Positions 25,776 to 34,018 of a stretch of 44,012 nt of DNA are shown here, in pieces. This DNA comes from Actinomycetes bacterium (GTDB lineage: Bacteria; Actinomycetota; Acidimicrobiia; Spongiisociales; JAHEDJ01). The stretch's first letter is position 1. The number at the start of each line of letters is the position of its first letter. Where the stretch lies: assembly GCA_024641245.1 (NCBI GenBank), contig JAHEDK010000022.1, positions 1 through 44,012 of the forward strand, written 5' to 3'. A program made the translations under genes and the position numbers. The notes under the pieces were generated by a model. The model had not been told where the DNA came from and ran no database searches. It saw only the letters and a list, made by a program, of their open reading frames with translations.

Positions 25776-26297
25776 TTAGGTGTCCTGAGGGTCCAGCAGC
25801 TGCTTCAAAGCAGCAAGTGGGTGATCCGACTCGTCAGTATGGCCGGAACACGGATCGCTATTCAAGTCGGTTCCGCACACAGAGCAAAGTCCTCGGCAAT
25901 CCAGGCGACATAGCGGCGCAAGCGGGATGTCGAGCACGACCTCGTCGCGTACCACCGGCTCGAGGTCGATGGCTCCGTCATCCTCGATGCGACGACCATC
26001 CTCATCCGGTACGACCTGGTACACCTGCAAGATCTCAACCGACCGGTCTTCCTCCCATTCGGCGAGGCACCTGTGGCAAACGAGGGAAACACGGAAGGCT
26101 CCGATTCCGGTCGCCACGACGCCGTCAGGCAAGGCGGAAACCCGCACCGACACCTCGACATCGCCGTCGATGCTTCCACTGTCGAGCGAGACCTCCATCG
26201 GCCCGGTCATCGAATAATCGCGATGGTCTCCAGGGCTGAGAGAGCCAACGCTGATCAGGAAAGGAGATCGTTCTGGGCGCATGGAGTTGCCGATCAC
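25776..26297 (-). CDS. DUF177 / YceD family protein
   Basis: This protein belongs to the YceD (DUF177) family, found next to rpmF in most bacteria and tied to 23S rRNA and ribosome production in some. It has the family Cys pairs: VCHRCLAEWEED near the middle, then PLCRLDCRGLCSVCGTDLN, consistent with metal binding. GTG 26297 overlaps the preceding stop by GTGA. ATG 26282 (MRPERSPFLI) is an alternative start and may be the real one, as the first residues look unrelated to the family. Its place after the SepIVA-like gene matches Rv2926c in M. tuberculosis. Confidence 0.9.
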   Translation of the reverse strand: MIGNSMRPERSPFLISVGSLSPGDHRDYSMTGPMEVSLDSGSIDGDVEVSVRVSALPDGVVATGIGAFRVSLVCHRCLAEWEEDRSVEILQVYQVVPDEDGRRIEDDGAIDLEPVVRDEVVLDIPLAPLCRLDCRGLCSVCGTDLNSDPCSGHTDESDHPLAALKQLLDPQDT

Positions 26298-26812
26298 TCC
26301 GGAACTTCAGGCGGTGCGGGGCGCACACGGTGGAACTCTGCCCTGGCTTCACGGATCTGCTTGAGCAGGTTGGCAAAGAGAATCTCGAGGTTCTGGAGCC
26401 GCTCCTCGGCATCATCCTCTGCTTCGAGCCGTATCCGTCGCGCATCGCCTTCGGCGTGCCGCACCAGAGTGTTGGCTTCCTCGACCGCTTCCGCCAGGAT
26501 GTGCGAATCGCTGACCAGTTCGCGCGCCTGCTCGGAAGCCGCCCTCCGGATCTGTTGTGCCTTCTCCCGCGTACGGGCAATGAAGGCTTCTCGTTCGCGG
26601 ATCATCCAGCGGGCCGTGCGCAGCTCCTCGGGAAGCTCCAGCTTGATTTGCTCGAGAGCCCGAATCATCGCCTCGCGATCCAATCTCACCTGGTCGGACA
26701 GCGGAACCGACTTCGCTGATTCGACGCCGTGGATGAGTCCGTCGAGGAGCTCAATCACGCCCGCCGAGTCGGGAAGGTCGACGTCTCTACGATCTTCAGG
26801 AACATCGCTCAC
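26294..26812 (-). CDS. SepIVA-like coiled-coil division/envelope protein
   Basis: Starting at GTG 26812, which overlaps the coaD stop by GTGA, the product has 172 residues. It begins with a short acidic part (DVPEDRRDVDLP), a helix LLDGLIHGVESAKSVPLS, then a long charged coiled coil full of Glu, Arg and Ala (about residues 60-155). This is the DivIVA-like design of SepIVA, and the gene order sepIVA-DUF177-rnc is the one of Rv2927c-Rv2926c-Rv2925c. SepIVA is needed for septation and polar growth in mycobacteria. The assignment rests on order and coiled coil, not on a strong motif. Upstream open frame to 26947 lies inside coaD. Confidence 0.75.
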   Translation of the reverse strand: MSDVPEDRRDVDLPDSAGVIELLDGLIHGVESAKSVPLSDQVRLDREAMIRALEQIKLELPEELRTARWMIREREAFIARTREKAQQIRRAASEQARELVSDSHILAEAVEEANTLVRHAEGDARRIRLEAEDDAEERLQNLEILFANLLKQIREARAEFHRVRPAPPEVPE

Positions 26813-27285
26813 TTGGACCCCTTCGCATCGAGGGCCTTCTGGACTTCGACCGGGACGAGCCGATCGGTCGATCCCCCCAATCTTGCCACTTCCTTGACGA
26901 GAGAGGAGGAGATGTAACCGTGTGATGGATTCGTGGCGACGAAGCACGTCTCGATCCCAGACAGATGGTGATTCATCTGCGCCATCTGGAGTTCGCTGTC
27001 GAAGTCCGCAACACCACGCAGTCCCTTGACGATCACGTCGACGTGCCGCCGGCCGGCGTACTCGACCAGCAGTCCATCGAAACTCTCGACGCTGACCCGG
27101 TCGACATCACGAAACACCTCCTGAAGCAGACTCACCCGCTCCTCGGAACTGAACATCGAGTTCTTCGAAGGGTTGCCGATGACACCGACAACGACCTCGT
27201 CGAAGATGGCGAGCGCACGGCGGATGACGTCGACATGCCCGTTCGTCGGCGGATCGAAACTGCCAGGGCAGAGTGCGGTGGTCAC
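26809..27285 (-). CDS. coaD: phosphopantetheine adenylyltransferase
   Basis: CoaD makes dephospho-CoA from phosphopantetheine and ATP, the fourth step of coenzyme A synthesis. The 158-residue protein has the nucleotidyl transferase start ALCPGSFDPPTNGHVDVI with the HxGH-type motif (here NGHVD), then VVGVIGNPSKNSMFS, VKGLRGVADFDSELQMAQMN, and the end signature FVATNPSHGYISSSLVKEVARLGG. GTG 27285 overlaps the rsmD stop; the coaD stop overlaps the next start. rsmD-coaD is a conserved pair. Confidence 0.98.
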   Translation of the reverse strand: MTTALCPGSFDPPTNGHVDVIRRALAIFDEVVVGVIGNPSKNSMFSSEERVSLLQEVFRDVDRVSVESFDGLLVEYAGRRHVDVIVKGLRGVADFDSELQMAQMNHHLSGIETCFVATNPSHGYISSSLVKEVARLGGSTDRLVPVEVQKALDAKGSK

Positions 27286-27824
27286 GGCATAATCCTCTCA
27301 TATCGCCAGAGACGGGTGCCTCCATAACGGCGCTCATCGACCGTCACCAGGCCGGGCGGTGCTTTCGGCGGTTGTTCACCATCCGGTCGGTGGAGCACAA
27401 CGGTGCCGCCGACCGCGACCTTGTCAACGATGAGCTTCAGTATCTCATGTACTGAAGCTAGCTCCAGTACATACGGAGGGTCAACGAACACGAGATCGAA
27501 TGGCCCGTCTGCCACTTCCAGGAACCTGCCGACGTCGGTGGCGACAACCGACCCCCCGAGCGCCAGCGTGTCCACGTTCTCACGGAGGCATTTCAAGGCC
27601 GCCGGGCCTTGTTCGACGAAGACGGCAGAAGCTGCCCCTCTGCTGAGAGCCTCCAGGCCGAGCGAGCCAGAACCTGCGTAGAGGTCGAGCACCCGGCTGG
27701 CGGGGATCCTGGTCCCCAGCGACGAGAACAGCGCTTCTCTGGCGCGATCCATCATCGGTCTAGTCGACTTGCCCGGTGGGCTGAGAAGCCTTCTGCCTCT
27801 CGCGCGCCCGGCGATGATTCTCAT
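27282..27824 (-). CDS. rsmD: 16S rRNA (guanine-966-N2) methyltransferase RsmD
   Basis: RsmD methylates G966 of 16S rRNA using S-adenosylmethionine. The 180-residue product starts MRIIAGRARGRRL and has RPMMDRAREALFSSLG, the SAM-binding loop VLDLYAGSGSLGLEALSRGA, and the catalytic motif as DLVFVDPPYVLEL. All are standard. It overlaps recG by ATGA at its start and coaD by GTGA at its end, as part of the tightly coupled fakA-recG-rsmD-coaD series. Confidence 0.97.
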   Translation of the reverse strand: MRIIAGRARGRRLLSPPGKSTRPMMDRAREALFSSLGTRIPASRVLDLYAGSGSLGLEALSRGAASAVFVEQGPAALKCLRENVDTLALGGSVVATDVGRFLEVADGPFDLVFVDPPYVLELASVHEILKLIVDKVAVGGTVVLHRPDGEQPPKAPPGLVTVDERRYGGTRLWRYERIMP

Positions 27825-30457
27825 GAGACGAACAGCCAGTCAACTGCATCGCCTAGTAGTTCCCGGATCTCGTCCTTGATATCGGGATGCGCAGTGAGCT
27901 CAGGATCGCTCGCGACCAGATCGAAAGCCTCTCGCCTGGCCGAGATCAGCGTGTCGGTGTCTCGCAGAATGTCGGCGAGGCGGAGGTCTGCCAAACCGGA
28001 TTGGCGGGTCCCGAACACCGTTCCCTGACCACGAATGCGAAGGTCCTCTTCGGCCAGTCTGAAACCGTCGTTCGTCGCAACCATCGCCGCGATCCGCGCC
28101 TCGCCTTCTTCGGTGGTCGGATCGGTGACCAGGATGCACGAGGATGCGTGCCCGCCTCGACCGACCCGGCCACGAAGTTGGTGGAGCTGGCTGAGGCCAA
28201 ACCGATCGGCGTCCTGAATTATCATCAACGTGGCGTTGGGGATGTCGATTCCGACCTCGATCACGGTGGTTGCCACCAGAATGTCGATCATTCCGTCACG
28301 GAACGATCGCATAACCCCCTCTTTGTCCCTGGGTGGCATCTGGCCGTGAAGGAGCCCAACGCGTAGGTCGGGAAACACACCTCGAAGACGTTCATACTCC
28401 GCAGTCGCCGAGGCGGCTTCGATCTTGACACTGTCCTCGACGAGTGGACACACATAAAACACCTGGCGACCAGCAGCCACCTGCTCGTGTACCTCCACAT
28501 ACACGGCAGCGAGAGCAGCCGGGTCGACTGCCCGCGTTGCCACCGGAGTCCGACCGGGTGGCATCTCGTCGAGCACGGAGACGTCGAGATCCCCGTACAG
28601 CGTCATCGACAAGGTACGTGGAATCGGAGTCGCAGTCATGATCAACAAGTCCGGATCGACCTGGATGGCCTTCTCCTTCAAGAGAACGCGTTGGTGCACA
28701 CCGAACCGATGCTGCTCGTCGACGACCGCCAGTCCGAGCCGGTCGAAACGAACGCCTTCCTGGATCAGGGCGTGGGTTCCGACGGTGACGTCGATGCCGC
28801 CGGCCGCGATCCATCCGATGACATCGTCACGCTTGGTCGTTCCCCGCGGCCGGAAGTTGACCTCGGCATGGTTGGCGGTGAGCAAAGCCACGGACACCTG
28901 ATGATCGCCCGGTGTCTCGGTGAAAAGAGATTCCATTCCGAGGTCGGTCCCCCCGGAATGGGACGGCGTCATCCCGGCTGTGTCGATCAGGCCGGCGATC
29001 CCCAGGAAATGCTGCTCCGCCAGGACCTCGGTCGGTGCCATGACCGCAGTCTGATATCCGCTTCCGACCGAGGTCAGCAGCGCGAACACGGCCACGAGTG
29101 TCTTCCCGGACCCGACCTCGCCCTGGAGGAGCCGGTGCATGGGATGTGGAGCAGCCAGGTCGCTGAGTATGTCGGAGATCGCCTGGATCTGGGCATTGGT
29201 AGGCGGGAACGGAAGGGTTCGAGTGAACGCCGACGACATAGGGTTTGCCTCGGCACCGACCAGACGGGACCAACCCGCGTCGGCGCCGGTTCCGACCAGC
29301 AGGTCGCGGATCTCCGGCGGGTAGATACCCTTGGTCTCGGCCAGTTCCGTCATCGTCGCCATCGTCTGCACGAGTTCACTGCTCCCGTCGGCCAGACGCT
29401 CCGGCGACTCGAGCAGCGAGGACAGGGCCTTCCCGATCTGGCGTACCGCATCCGCATCCTGCCGCTCGTCGCCTGCTATCGCCAGCAGAGCCTCTGCCAG
29501 GTCGGGAACCTGACCGGCGAGGGCCTCAATCCGTGCCGCATCCTCGATTTCACCGGCCGCAGAGGCGAGCAGCGTGGCGACGTTGCCGCCGAGCGAAGCG
29601 ATGATTTCCTCGCCGGTACCGGCCGGGAGGTCGACCCGCGCCAACCATTCGAGCTTCATGCGGGTGGCAACGAGCGCAAGGTACCGACGCACGAGGTGCG
29701 GATTGACCATGTGACTGAAGCCCTGGGCCTGGTCGATCATGCGCCGTTTGTTCAACGCCAGCGCAACTTCGAGTCTGAACAACTCGTCGAAGACCAACCG
29801 GCGGCGGGCCGCCGGGATATCGTTCATCGAGTCGGGGAAGTGCATGTCGGCTATTGCCCGGTCGCGCTCCAACAGACCCAGTCGCGTCACCAGCTCACCG
29901 GGGAGCGGATCGAGCACAGGGCGCGATCGCAGGAGCGCATTGTGAATCGCTCGCCGCATGTGACCCGGCCCCACCTCACCGACGGATGAGTGAATAGGGA
30001 CGACGCGGCCGGTGACCAATGATTCGAGATCGCCGGTCAGGACGTCGACGGCCGGGCTGTTCATCTGCCGCCTGCCTTTGCGGGTCTCCAATTTCCCGCT
30101 GACCGCTACTTCAACCCCCTCCGTGAGTTGCCTGGCTCGAAATGCTTGGTTGAACCACACGCAGCGCAGGCTTCCCGATTCGTCGGCGATGTCTGCCTCG
30201 ACGATCGTCAGGTTTCGACGCGGGCGCCGCGAGGACACCTTGTGAACGCGTCCCATCACCGTCACCTCCTCGCCGGACGGGAGGTTGACGATCGGTGCAA
30301 CGGTGCTGCGATCGAGATAACGGCGCGGGGTGTGAAGGATGAGGTCGGCAACCGAAGTGATGTCGGCCTTGCGCAAGGCTTGACCACGCTTCCCCGTCAG
30401 GCCTTTGACCTGCTCGATGGGGACTGTGTTCAGATAGGCAAGGCTCCGACCGCTCAC
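27821..30457 (-). CDS. recG: ATP-dependent DNA helicase RecG with a large insertion
   Basis: RecG unwinds and remodels stalled forks and branched DNA. The wedge domain (residues about 50-150) has YLDRS and VMGRVHKVSSRR; the helicase core shows Walker A GEVGSGKT near residue 446, the DEQH box in VVDEQHRFGVHQR, TATPIPRTL, VIEVGIDIPNATLM and QLRGRVGRGGHAS. The protein has 878 residues against about 690-740 usually. The extra part lies between ALALNKRRMIDQAQG and LPFPPTNAQIQAI, roughly residues 258-405 (29243-29686), helical and rich in Ala, Leu and Glu. The frame is unbroken, so it is a real insertion. GTG start overlaps fakA. Confidence 0.95.
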   Translation of the reverse strand: MSGRSLAYLNTVPIEQVKGLTGKRGQALRKADITSVADLILHTPRRYLDRSTVAPIVNLPSGEEVTVMGRVHKVSSRRPRRNLTIVEADIADESGSLRCVWFNQAFRARQLTEGVEVAVSGKLETRKGRRQMNSPAVDVLTGDLESLVTGRVVPIHSSVGEVGPGHMRRAIHNALLRSRPVLDPLPGELVTRLGLLERDRAIADMHFPDSMNDIPAARRRLVFDELFRLEVALALNKRRMIDQAQGFSHMVNPHLVRRYLALVATRMKLEWLARVDLPAGTGEEIIASLGGNVATLLASAAGEIEDAARIEALAGQVPDLAEALLAIAGDERQDADAVRQIGKALSSLLESPERLADGSSELVQTMATMTELAETKGIYPPEIRDLLVGTGADAGWSRLVGAEANPMSSAFTRTLPFPPTNAQIQAISDILSDLAAPHPMHRLLQGEVGSGKTLVAVFALLTSVGSGYQTAVMAPTEVLAEQHFLGIAGLIDTAGMTPSHSGGTDLGMESLFTETPGDHQVSVALLTANHAEVNFRPRGTTKRDDVIGWIAAGGIDVTVGTHALIQEGVRFDRLGLAVVDEQHRFGVHQRVLLKEKAIQVDPDLLIMTATPIPRTLSMTLYGDLDVSVLDEMPPGRTPVATRAVDPAALAAVYVEVHEQVAAGRQVFYVCPLVEDSVKIEAASATAEYERLRGVFPDLRVGLLHGQMPPRDKEGVMRSFRDGMIDILVATTVIEVGIDIPNATLMIIQDADRFGLSQLHQLRGRVGRGGHASSCILVTDPTTEEGEARIAAMVATNDGFRLAEEDLRIRGQGTVFGTRQSGLADLRLADILRDTDTLISARREAFDLVASDPELTAHPDIKDEIRELLGDAVDWLFVS

Positions 30458-32055
30458 TCCACTGAGAGATAGTAGGGGTAGAGCGGTTGATCACCGACGA
30501 CTACCTCGAACTCAGTTTCGGAACGCTGCTCTGCGATCCAGCGTGCGGCGGCCTCGGTGACCTCTTCGGTTGCCCCTTCGCCTGTGATGAGGGTGACCAA
30601 TTCGCGTTCGGGATCGACCAGGTGCTCGAGCAGGCCCAGCAGTGATGTTTCGAGCGATACGGACGCCGAGGTGATTTCGCCATCGGCCAACCCGAACCAA
30701 TCGCCTCGCCGGATCGGCCCGAAGTCGACCACGGCATCGCGGACCGCTCGGGTCACCTCGCCGGTGATGATCGACTCCGCGGCCTCTCGCATCGCCTCAA
30801 TCAGGAGTTCGACTTCCGCGGCGAACGGCGTGAACGCCATCATCGCCGCCAATCCCTGCGGGACGGACCGGGTCGGGACTACGTATACGCGCTTGGTGCT
30901 ATGGGCATCGACCTGGTCGGCCACAGAAATGATGTTCTTGTTATTCGGAAGCAATATGACGGTGGGAGCAGGCAGCGACTCCACGACCTCGAGCAAGTCG
31001 GATGTCGATGGATTCATCGTCTGCCCACCGCGAACGATGCCGGACGCACCGGCCGAGCGGAACAACTCAACTATGCCGTGTCCGGCCGCCACCGGCACCA
31101 CTCCTATGGGGGCGTTGAAGAACTCGGCGATTGGTTCGAAGCCGGCCACAAAGACGTGTTCGCCGGCCTGGTCGACGAGATCGGTCACCCGTATGTCACG
31201 AACGCGGCCGGCATCGATGCCGGCTTGGATGGCAGATCCGATGTGATCGGTATGGATATGGCAGTTGAACATCCCGTCGCCCCCCACCACCACGATTGAA
31301 TCTCCGATCTCTCCCCACCGGTTGCGAAGATCATCGGCAGAGTCGCACTCCAAGAAGAACATGACCTCGTAGCGTGGGCCTGAGGCCGTTTGATCGGCTT
31401 CACCGGTCGTGAGTGCTTCGACGAAGAAGCGATCGGGAACAACGACCTCTTTGCCGGTGACTTCTTCGAGGAACGCACCAATCAGAAGCAGGAACCCGGC
31501 CCCGCCGGCGTCGACGACGCCGGCCTGCTTGAGGACCGGGAGGAGTTCGGGGGTCTCCTCGAGAGCAAGTTCGGCGTGTTCATAGACACGGGTGAGTAGC
31601 GTTCCCAGATCCTCCCCAACCGTGGTTCCTGCCTCAGCCGCTGCTTCGGCAGCAACCCGCAGCACGGTCAGGATGGTTCCCTCCACCGGACGCAGCACGG
31701 CTTGATAGGCGGCCGCCGAGGCGAGATCGAGAGCCTCGACGAGATCGGCCGTCCCGACGTCGGTCAGAGAACGAAACGTATCGGACAAACCTCGCAAGAT
31801 CTGCGACAGGATCACTCCGCTGTTGCCGCGGGCGCCCATCAACGACCCGTGCGCGATCGCCTGCGAGATCTCAGCCATGGTCTCGGCTTCGCCGAATGCC
31901 TCGATCACCGCGCCGACGGTCAGCGCCATGTTCGTGCCCGTATCGCCATCGGGCACCGGGTACACATTGAGCAGGTTGAGGGCATCACGATGTTCACCGA
32001 GACGCTCGTAATACCGTTCGATGATCCGTTTGAGGCGTCCGGCACTGAGCCGCAT
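30454..32055 (-). CDS. fakA: DAK2-domain fatty-acid kinase-like protein (FakA/YloV)
   Basis: FakA-type proteins phosphorylate fatty acids held by FakB partners in Firmicutes; the actinobacterial members are less studied. The N-terminal DAK2/DhaL domain contains the nucleotide and metal site NVYPVPDGDTGTNMALT near residue 30, HGSLMGARGNSGVILSQILRG and VDAGGAGFLLL. The middle and C-terminal part (VMFFLECDSADDLR, then VGGDGMFNCHIHTD, and ILLPNNKNI) matches the rest of the YloV family. Length 533 fits. GAGGAGG lies ahead of ATG 32055. It heads the minus-strand run, next to recG as in many Gram-positive bacteria, and is divergent from rpmB. Confidence 0.93.
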   Translation of the reverse strand: MRLSAGRLKRIIERYYERLGEHRDALNLLNVYPVPDGDTGTNMALTVGAVIEAFGEAETMAEISQAIAHGSLMGARGNSGVILSQILRGLSDTFRSLTDVGTADLVEALDLASAAAYQAVLRPVEGTILTVLRVAAEAAAEAGTTVGEDLGTLLTRVYEHAELALEETPELLPVLKQAGVVDAGGAGFLLLIGAFLEEVTGKEVVVPDRFFVEALTTGEADQTASGPRYEVMFFLECDSADDLRNRWGEIGDSIVVVGGDGMFNCHIHTDHIGSAIQAGIDAGRVRDIRVTDLVDQAGEHVFVAGFEPIAEFFNAPIGVVPVAAGHGIVELFRSAGASGIVRGGQTMNPSTSDLLEVVESLPAPTVILLPNNKNIISVADQVDAHSTKRVYVVPTRSVPQGLAAMMAFTPFAAEVELLIEAMREAAESIITGEVTRAVRDAVVDFGPIRRGDWFGLADGEITSASVSLETSLLGLLEHLVDPERELVTLITGEGATEEVTEAAARWIAEQRSETEFEVVVGDQPLYPYYLSVE

Positions 32056-32150
32056 TGAAGATCCTCCTCGGATCGGGTCGACCGAGTATACGGATTTCGG
32101 CCCAACTGCTCCGGTGCTAAGCTTCGGCGCCGTTCCCCAAAGGTTTATCG

Positions 32151-32339
32151 ATGTCCTATCGCTGCGAAGTCTGCAACAAAGAACCGAGCTTCGGCAAGAA
32201 GGTTTCCTTCTCGCACAAGCGCGCCAATCGTCGCTGGACGCCCAATATCCAGCGTGTCCGCGTGAAGCATGGTTCCAACACCAGGCGAGTGCGTGTCTGC
32301 ACCTCGTGCCTCAAAGCCGGCAAGGTCGAAAAGGCCTAG
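32151..32339 (+). CDS. rpmB: 50S ribosomal protein L28
   Basis: The 62-residue product [12 protein letters not shown]...[16 protein letters not shown] is a clear L28. Two Cys pairs, CEVC and CTSC, show the zinc-binding form. The ATG at 32151 has AAAGG upstream. rpmB stands divergent to fakA-recG; the rpmB-fakA-recG neighbourhood is common in Gram-positive bacteria. A cold-shock-like gene starts six bases after its stop. Confidence 0.97.
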   Translation: MSYRCEVCNKEPSFGKKVSFSHKRANRRWTPNIQRVRVKHGSNTRRVRVCTSCLKAGKVEKA

Positions 32340-32345
32340 ACGGCT

Positions 32346-32561
32346 GTGATCCAGGGCGTCGTCAAAACGTACGACACCGGCACTCAGACGGGCGTCGTCA
32401 TTGTCGATCCGGGTCACGACGAGGTCTTCCTTCGCCCCGGTTCCCTGGAAGGCAGCATGTTTCGTTTCCTCCGTCAGGGCCAGCGCATCACCTTCGAGCT
32501 CCTCGAAGAGAACGACCAGAGCTTCGTGACGAACGTTCGAATCGGCCACGACGGATACTGA
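32346..32561 (+). CDS. divergent cold-shock-domain-like (OB-fold) protein
   Basis: This 71-residue product has the layout of a cold-shock protein: an opening strand GVVKTYDTGTQTGVVIVD, then DEVFLRPGSLEGSMFRFLRQGQRITFELLEEN and FVTNVRIG. The G-Q-I-F type ending of CSPs is kept in part, but the RNA-binding KGFGFI motif is replaced by TQTGVVI, so nucleic-acid binding may differ. It begins at GTG 32346, just after rpmB, and is probably transcribed with it. An AGTCGC-type repeat array starts three bases after the stop. Confidence 0.75.
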   Translation: MIQGVVKTYDTGTQTGVVIVDPGHDEVFLRPGSLEGSMFRFLRQGQRITFELLEENDQSFVTNVRIGHDGY

Positions 32562-32563
32562 AC

Positions 32564-32640
32564 TAGTCGCGGGTCGCTAGTCGCCAGTCGCCAGTCGCCA
32601 GTCGCTAGTCGCTAGTCGCTAGTCGCTAGTCGCTAGTCGC
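32564..32640. repeat. tandem array of eleven 7-bp units (NAGTCGC type)
   Basis: Exactly 77 bases are made of eleven heptamers: TAGTCGC (seven copies), CAGTCGC (three) and GGGTCGC (one). It fills the space between the cold-shock-like gene and the stop of the GNAT gene. The core GTCGC is invariant and only the first two positions change. Related units occur at 43454-43474 and 43977-43997. Confidence 0.95.
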
Positions 32641-33444
32641 TCAGCGGCGCAGCTTGCGGGCTCGCTTGGCCATCATCTTGTAGACGCGGTCGTATGAAGG
32701 GGGCGGGCCCTTCTGAACCGTCCTCCCGTCGACCAATACGCAGTCTGATCGCCCGCACTTGATCATTACCGACTGCTCGCTCGTATTGATAGTCTCGAAC
32801 ACGACGTCATCACCAAGCGCGGCGGCAGCCCTCCTGGCTCGCTCGTAGACGATGTTGCTCGCCGGGCACCAACCGTTGACGAACGCCGTCACAGCCACCT
32901 TGCCTTCCAACCGCGCCGGAGTCGGGCCCTCCTCGATCCAGTGCGGGGCCGTCGCGTCCCCGGTGAACGGCTTCCACATCAGCGCGCGCAACCCGATCCG
33001 GTCGACCCGGCGATAGCCGTGCTTCTTGAACCACCCGGCTTTCATCCAATACGGAAGCACGACGCCCCAGCCGACGATCCCCTTCGCCCCGAGCTCCCGG
33101 GTGTCACGTTCGGCGGCCGCCAGCAGCGCCGAGCCCACCCCCCGGCCCTGTCGATTACCCACCCCACCCTCGTAGCCGTGGACCCAGACGCACATGATCA
33201 TATAGAGATCGATTCCAACGGCCGGCGAGTGCTCGATCGGCAGGTACTGGATCATTCCGATCGGCCGGCCATCGTCACCCAGCGCCAGCTTGACCCGCAG
33301 GCCACGGTCCCGCATCGTGCGATACCAGCGCGCCTTGTGGTCCCCTGCCTCCGCCATCTCGTCGGACCAGTCCTCCAGGCAGACCAGGTAGGAATCCTCG
33401 TACTCATCGGTCAGATCCACGATCTCCACCTGAGCTTCCCGCAT
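32641..33444 (-). CDS. GNAT acetyltransferase with C-terminal YoaP-like domain
   Basis: The first 160 residues form a GNAT N-acetyltransferase: the acetyl-CoA loop is NRQGRGVGSALLAAAERD, preceded by VWVHGYEGGV and followed by YWMKAGWFKKHGYRRVDR. Residues about 185-260 look like the YoaP-type thioredoxin-like domain: VTAFVNGWCPASNIVYERARRAA, then MIKCGRSDCVLVDGR. This fusion is a known arrangement whose substrate is not established. Its stop abuts the heptamer array at 32564-32640. The next gene on this strand, a Nudix hydrolase, ends 76 bases upstream; the gap has no clear signal. Confidence 0.82.
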   Translation of the reverse strand: MREAQVEIVDLTDEYEDSYLVCLEDWSDEMAEAGDHKARWYRTMRDRGLRVKLALGDDGRPIGMIQYLPIEHSPAVGIDLYMIMCVWVHGYEGGVGNRQGRGVGSALLAAAERDTRELGAKGIVGWGVVLPYWMKAGWFKKHGYRRVDRIGLRALMWKPFTGDATAPHWIEEGPTPARLEGKVAVTAFVNGWCPASNIVYERARRAAAALGDDVVFETINTSEQSVMIKCGRSDCVLVDGRTVQKGPPPSYDRVYKMMAKRARKLRR

Positions 33445-33520
33445 ACTCAGAACCTACACGTAAGGTGTGAATGCGGCCGTGCTCAGATGGATGGCGAATC
33501 CGATGTGACCGGGCCACGTC

Positions 33521-34018
33521 CTAATTGACATCGCCGAGGTACCGCGAACCGCCAAATTCTTCGCCGGACGCGCCAACGAGATGCCGAACAAGCGCGGCCG
33601 GGAATAGACGAAGACCCGGCAGATCCTCGAGCCGTATCCAATCGACCGACAGCTGCCAGGCGTCGACTTCCATCGGCTCGATTCGAGCCTGCGACCTGTC
33701 GACGGAACAGGAAAACATCACTTCGACCTGGTGCACGTCCGGTTCTAAGGCTGCGAAGGCGTGGCTGGCTCCGATGTAATCCCTGACCCAGAGCACATCT
33801 TCAACCTCGACCGAGTAGCCCGTCTCTTCGCACACCTCGCGTCGAAGGCACTCGTCCAGACGCTCTCCGTGGTGTTGCCCGCCTCCCGGCAGGAGGAAGA
33901 ACTCGCCGTCCGGATCGTCCGGATGGAGGTTCCGGGTCAACAGGATCTCGCCATCCTCGATGATCACCGCCTTGGCCGCGACACGAATCGACAGACCGAC
34001 TTCATCCACGACGGACAC
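33521..34018 (-). CDS. Nudix hydrolase
   Basis: Nudix enzymes cleave nucleoside diphosphates linked to another group. The full Nudix box is present: G-x5-E-x7-REVCEETGY, seen in GGGQHHGERLDECLRR and the residues after it. The protein begins near VSVVDEVGLSIRVAAKAV. GTG 34018 gives 165 residues and a 17-base overlap with the preceding hydrolase gene; GTG 34009 is equally possible. The open frame runs back to 34312, but that part is inside the hydrolase gene. The substrate cannot be predicted. Confidence 0.88.
   Translation of the reverse strand: MSVVDEVGLSIRVAAKAVIIEDGEILLTRNLHPDDPDGEFFLLPGGGQHHGERLDECLRREVCEETGYSVEVEDVLWVRDYIGASHAFAALEPDVHQVEVMFSCSVDRSQARIEPMEVDAWQLSVDWIRLEDLPGLRLFPAALVRHLVGASGEEFGGSRYLGDVN

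Noticed and set aside
28487..29989. 500-codon open frame antisense to recG
   Set aside because: Low-complexity His/Arg/Gly-rich product typical of antisense high-GC frames; recG motifs are on the other strand.
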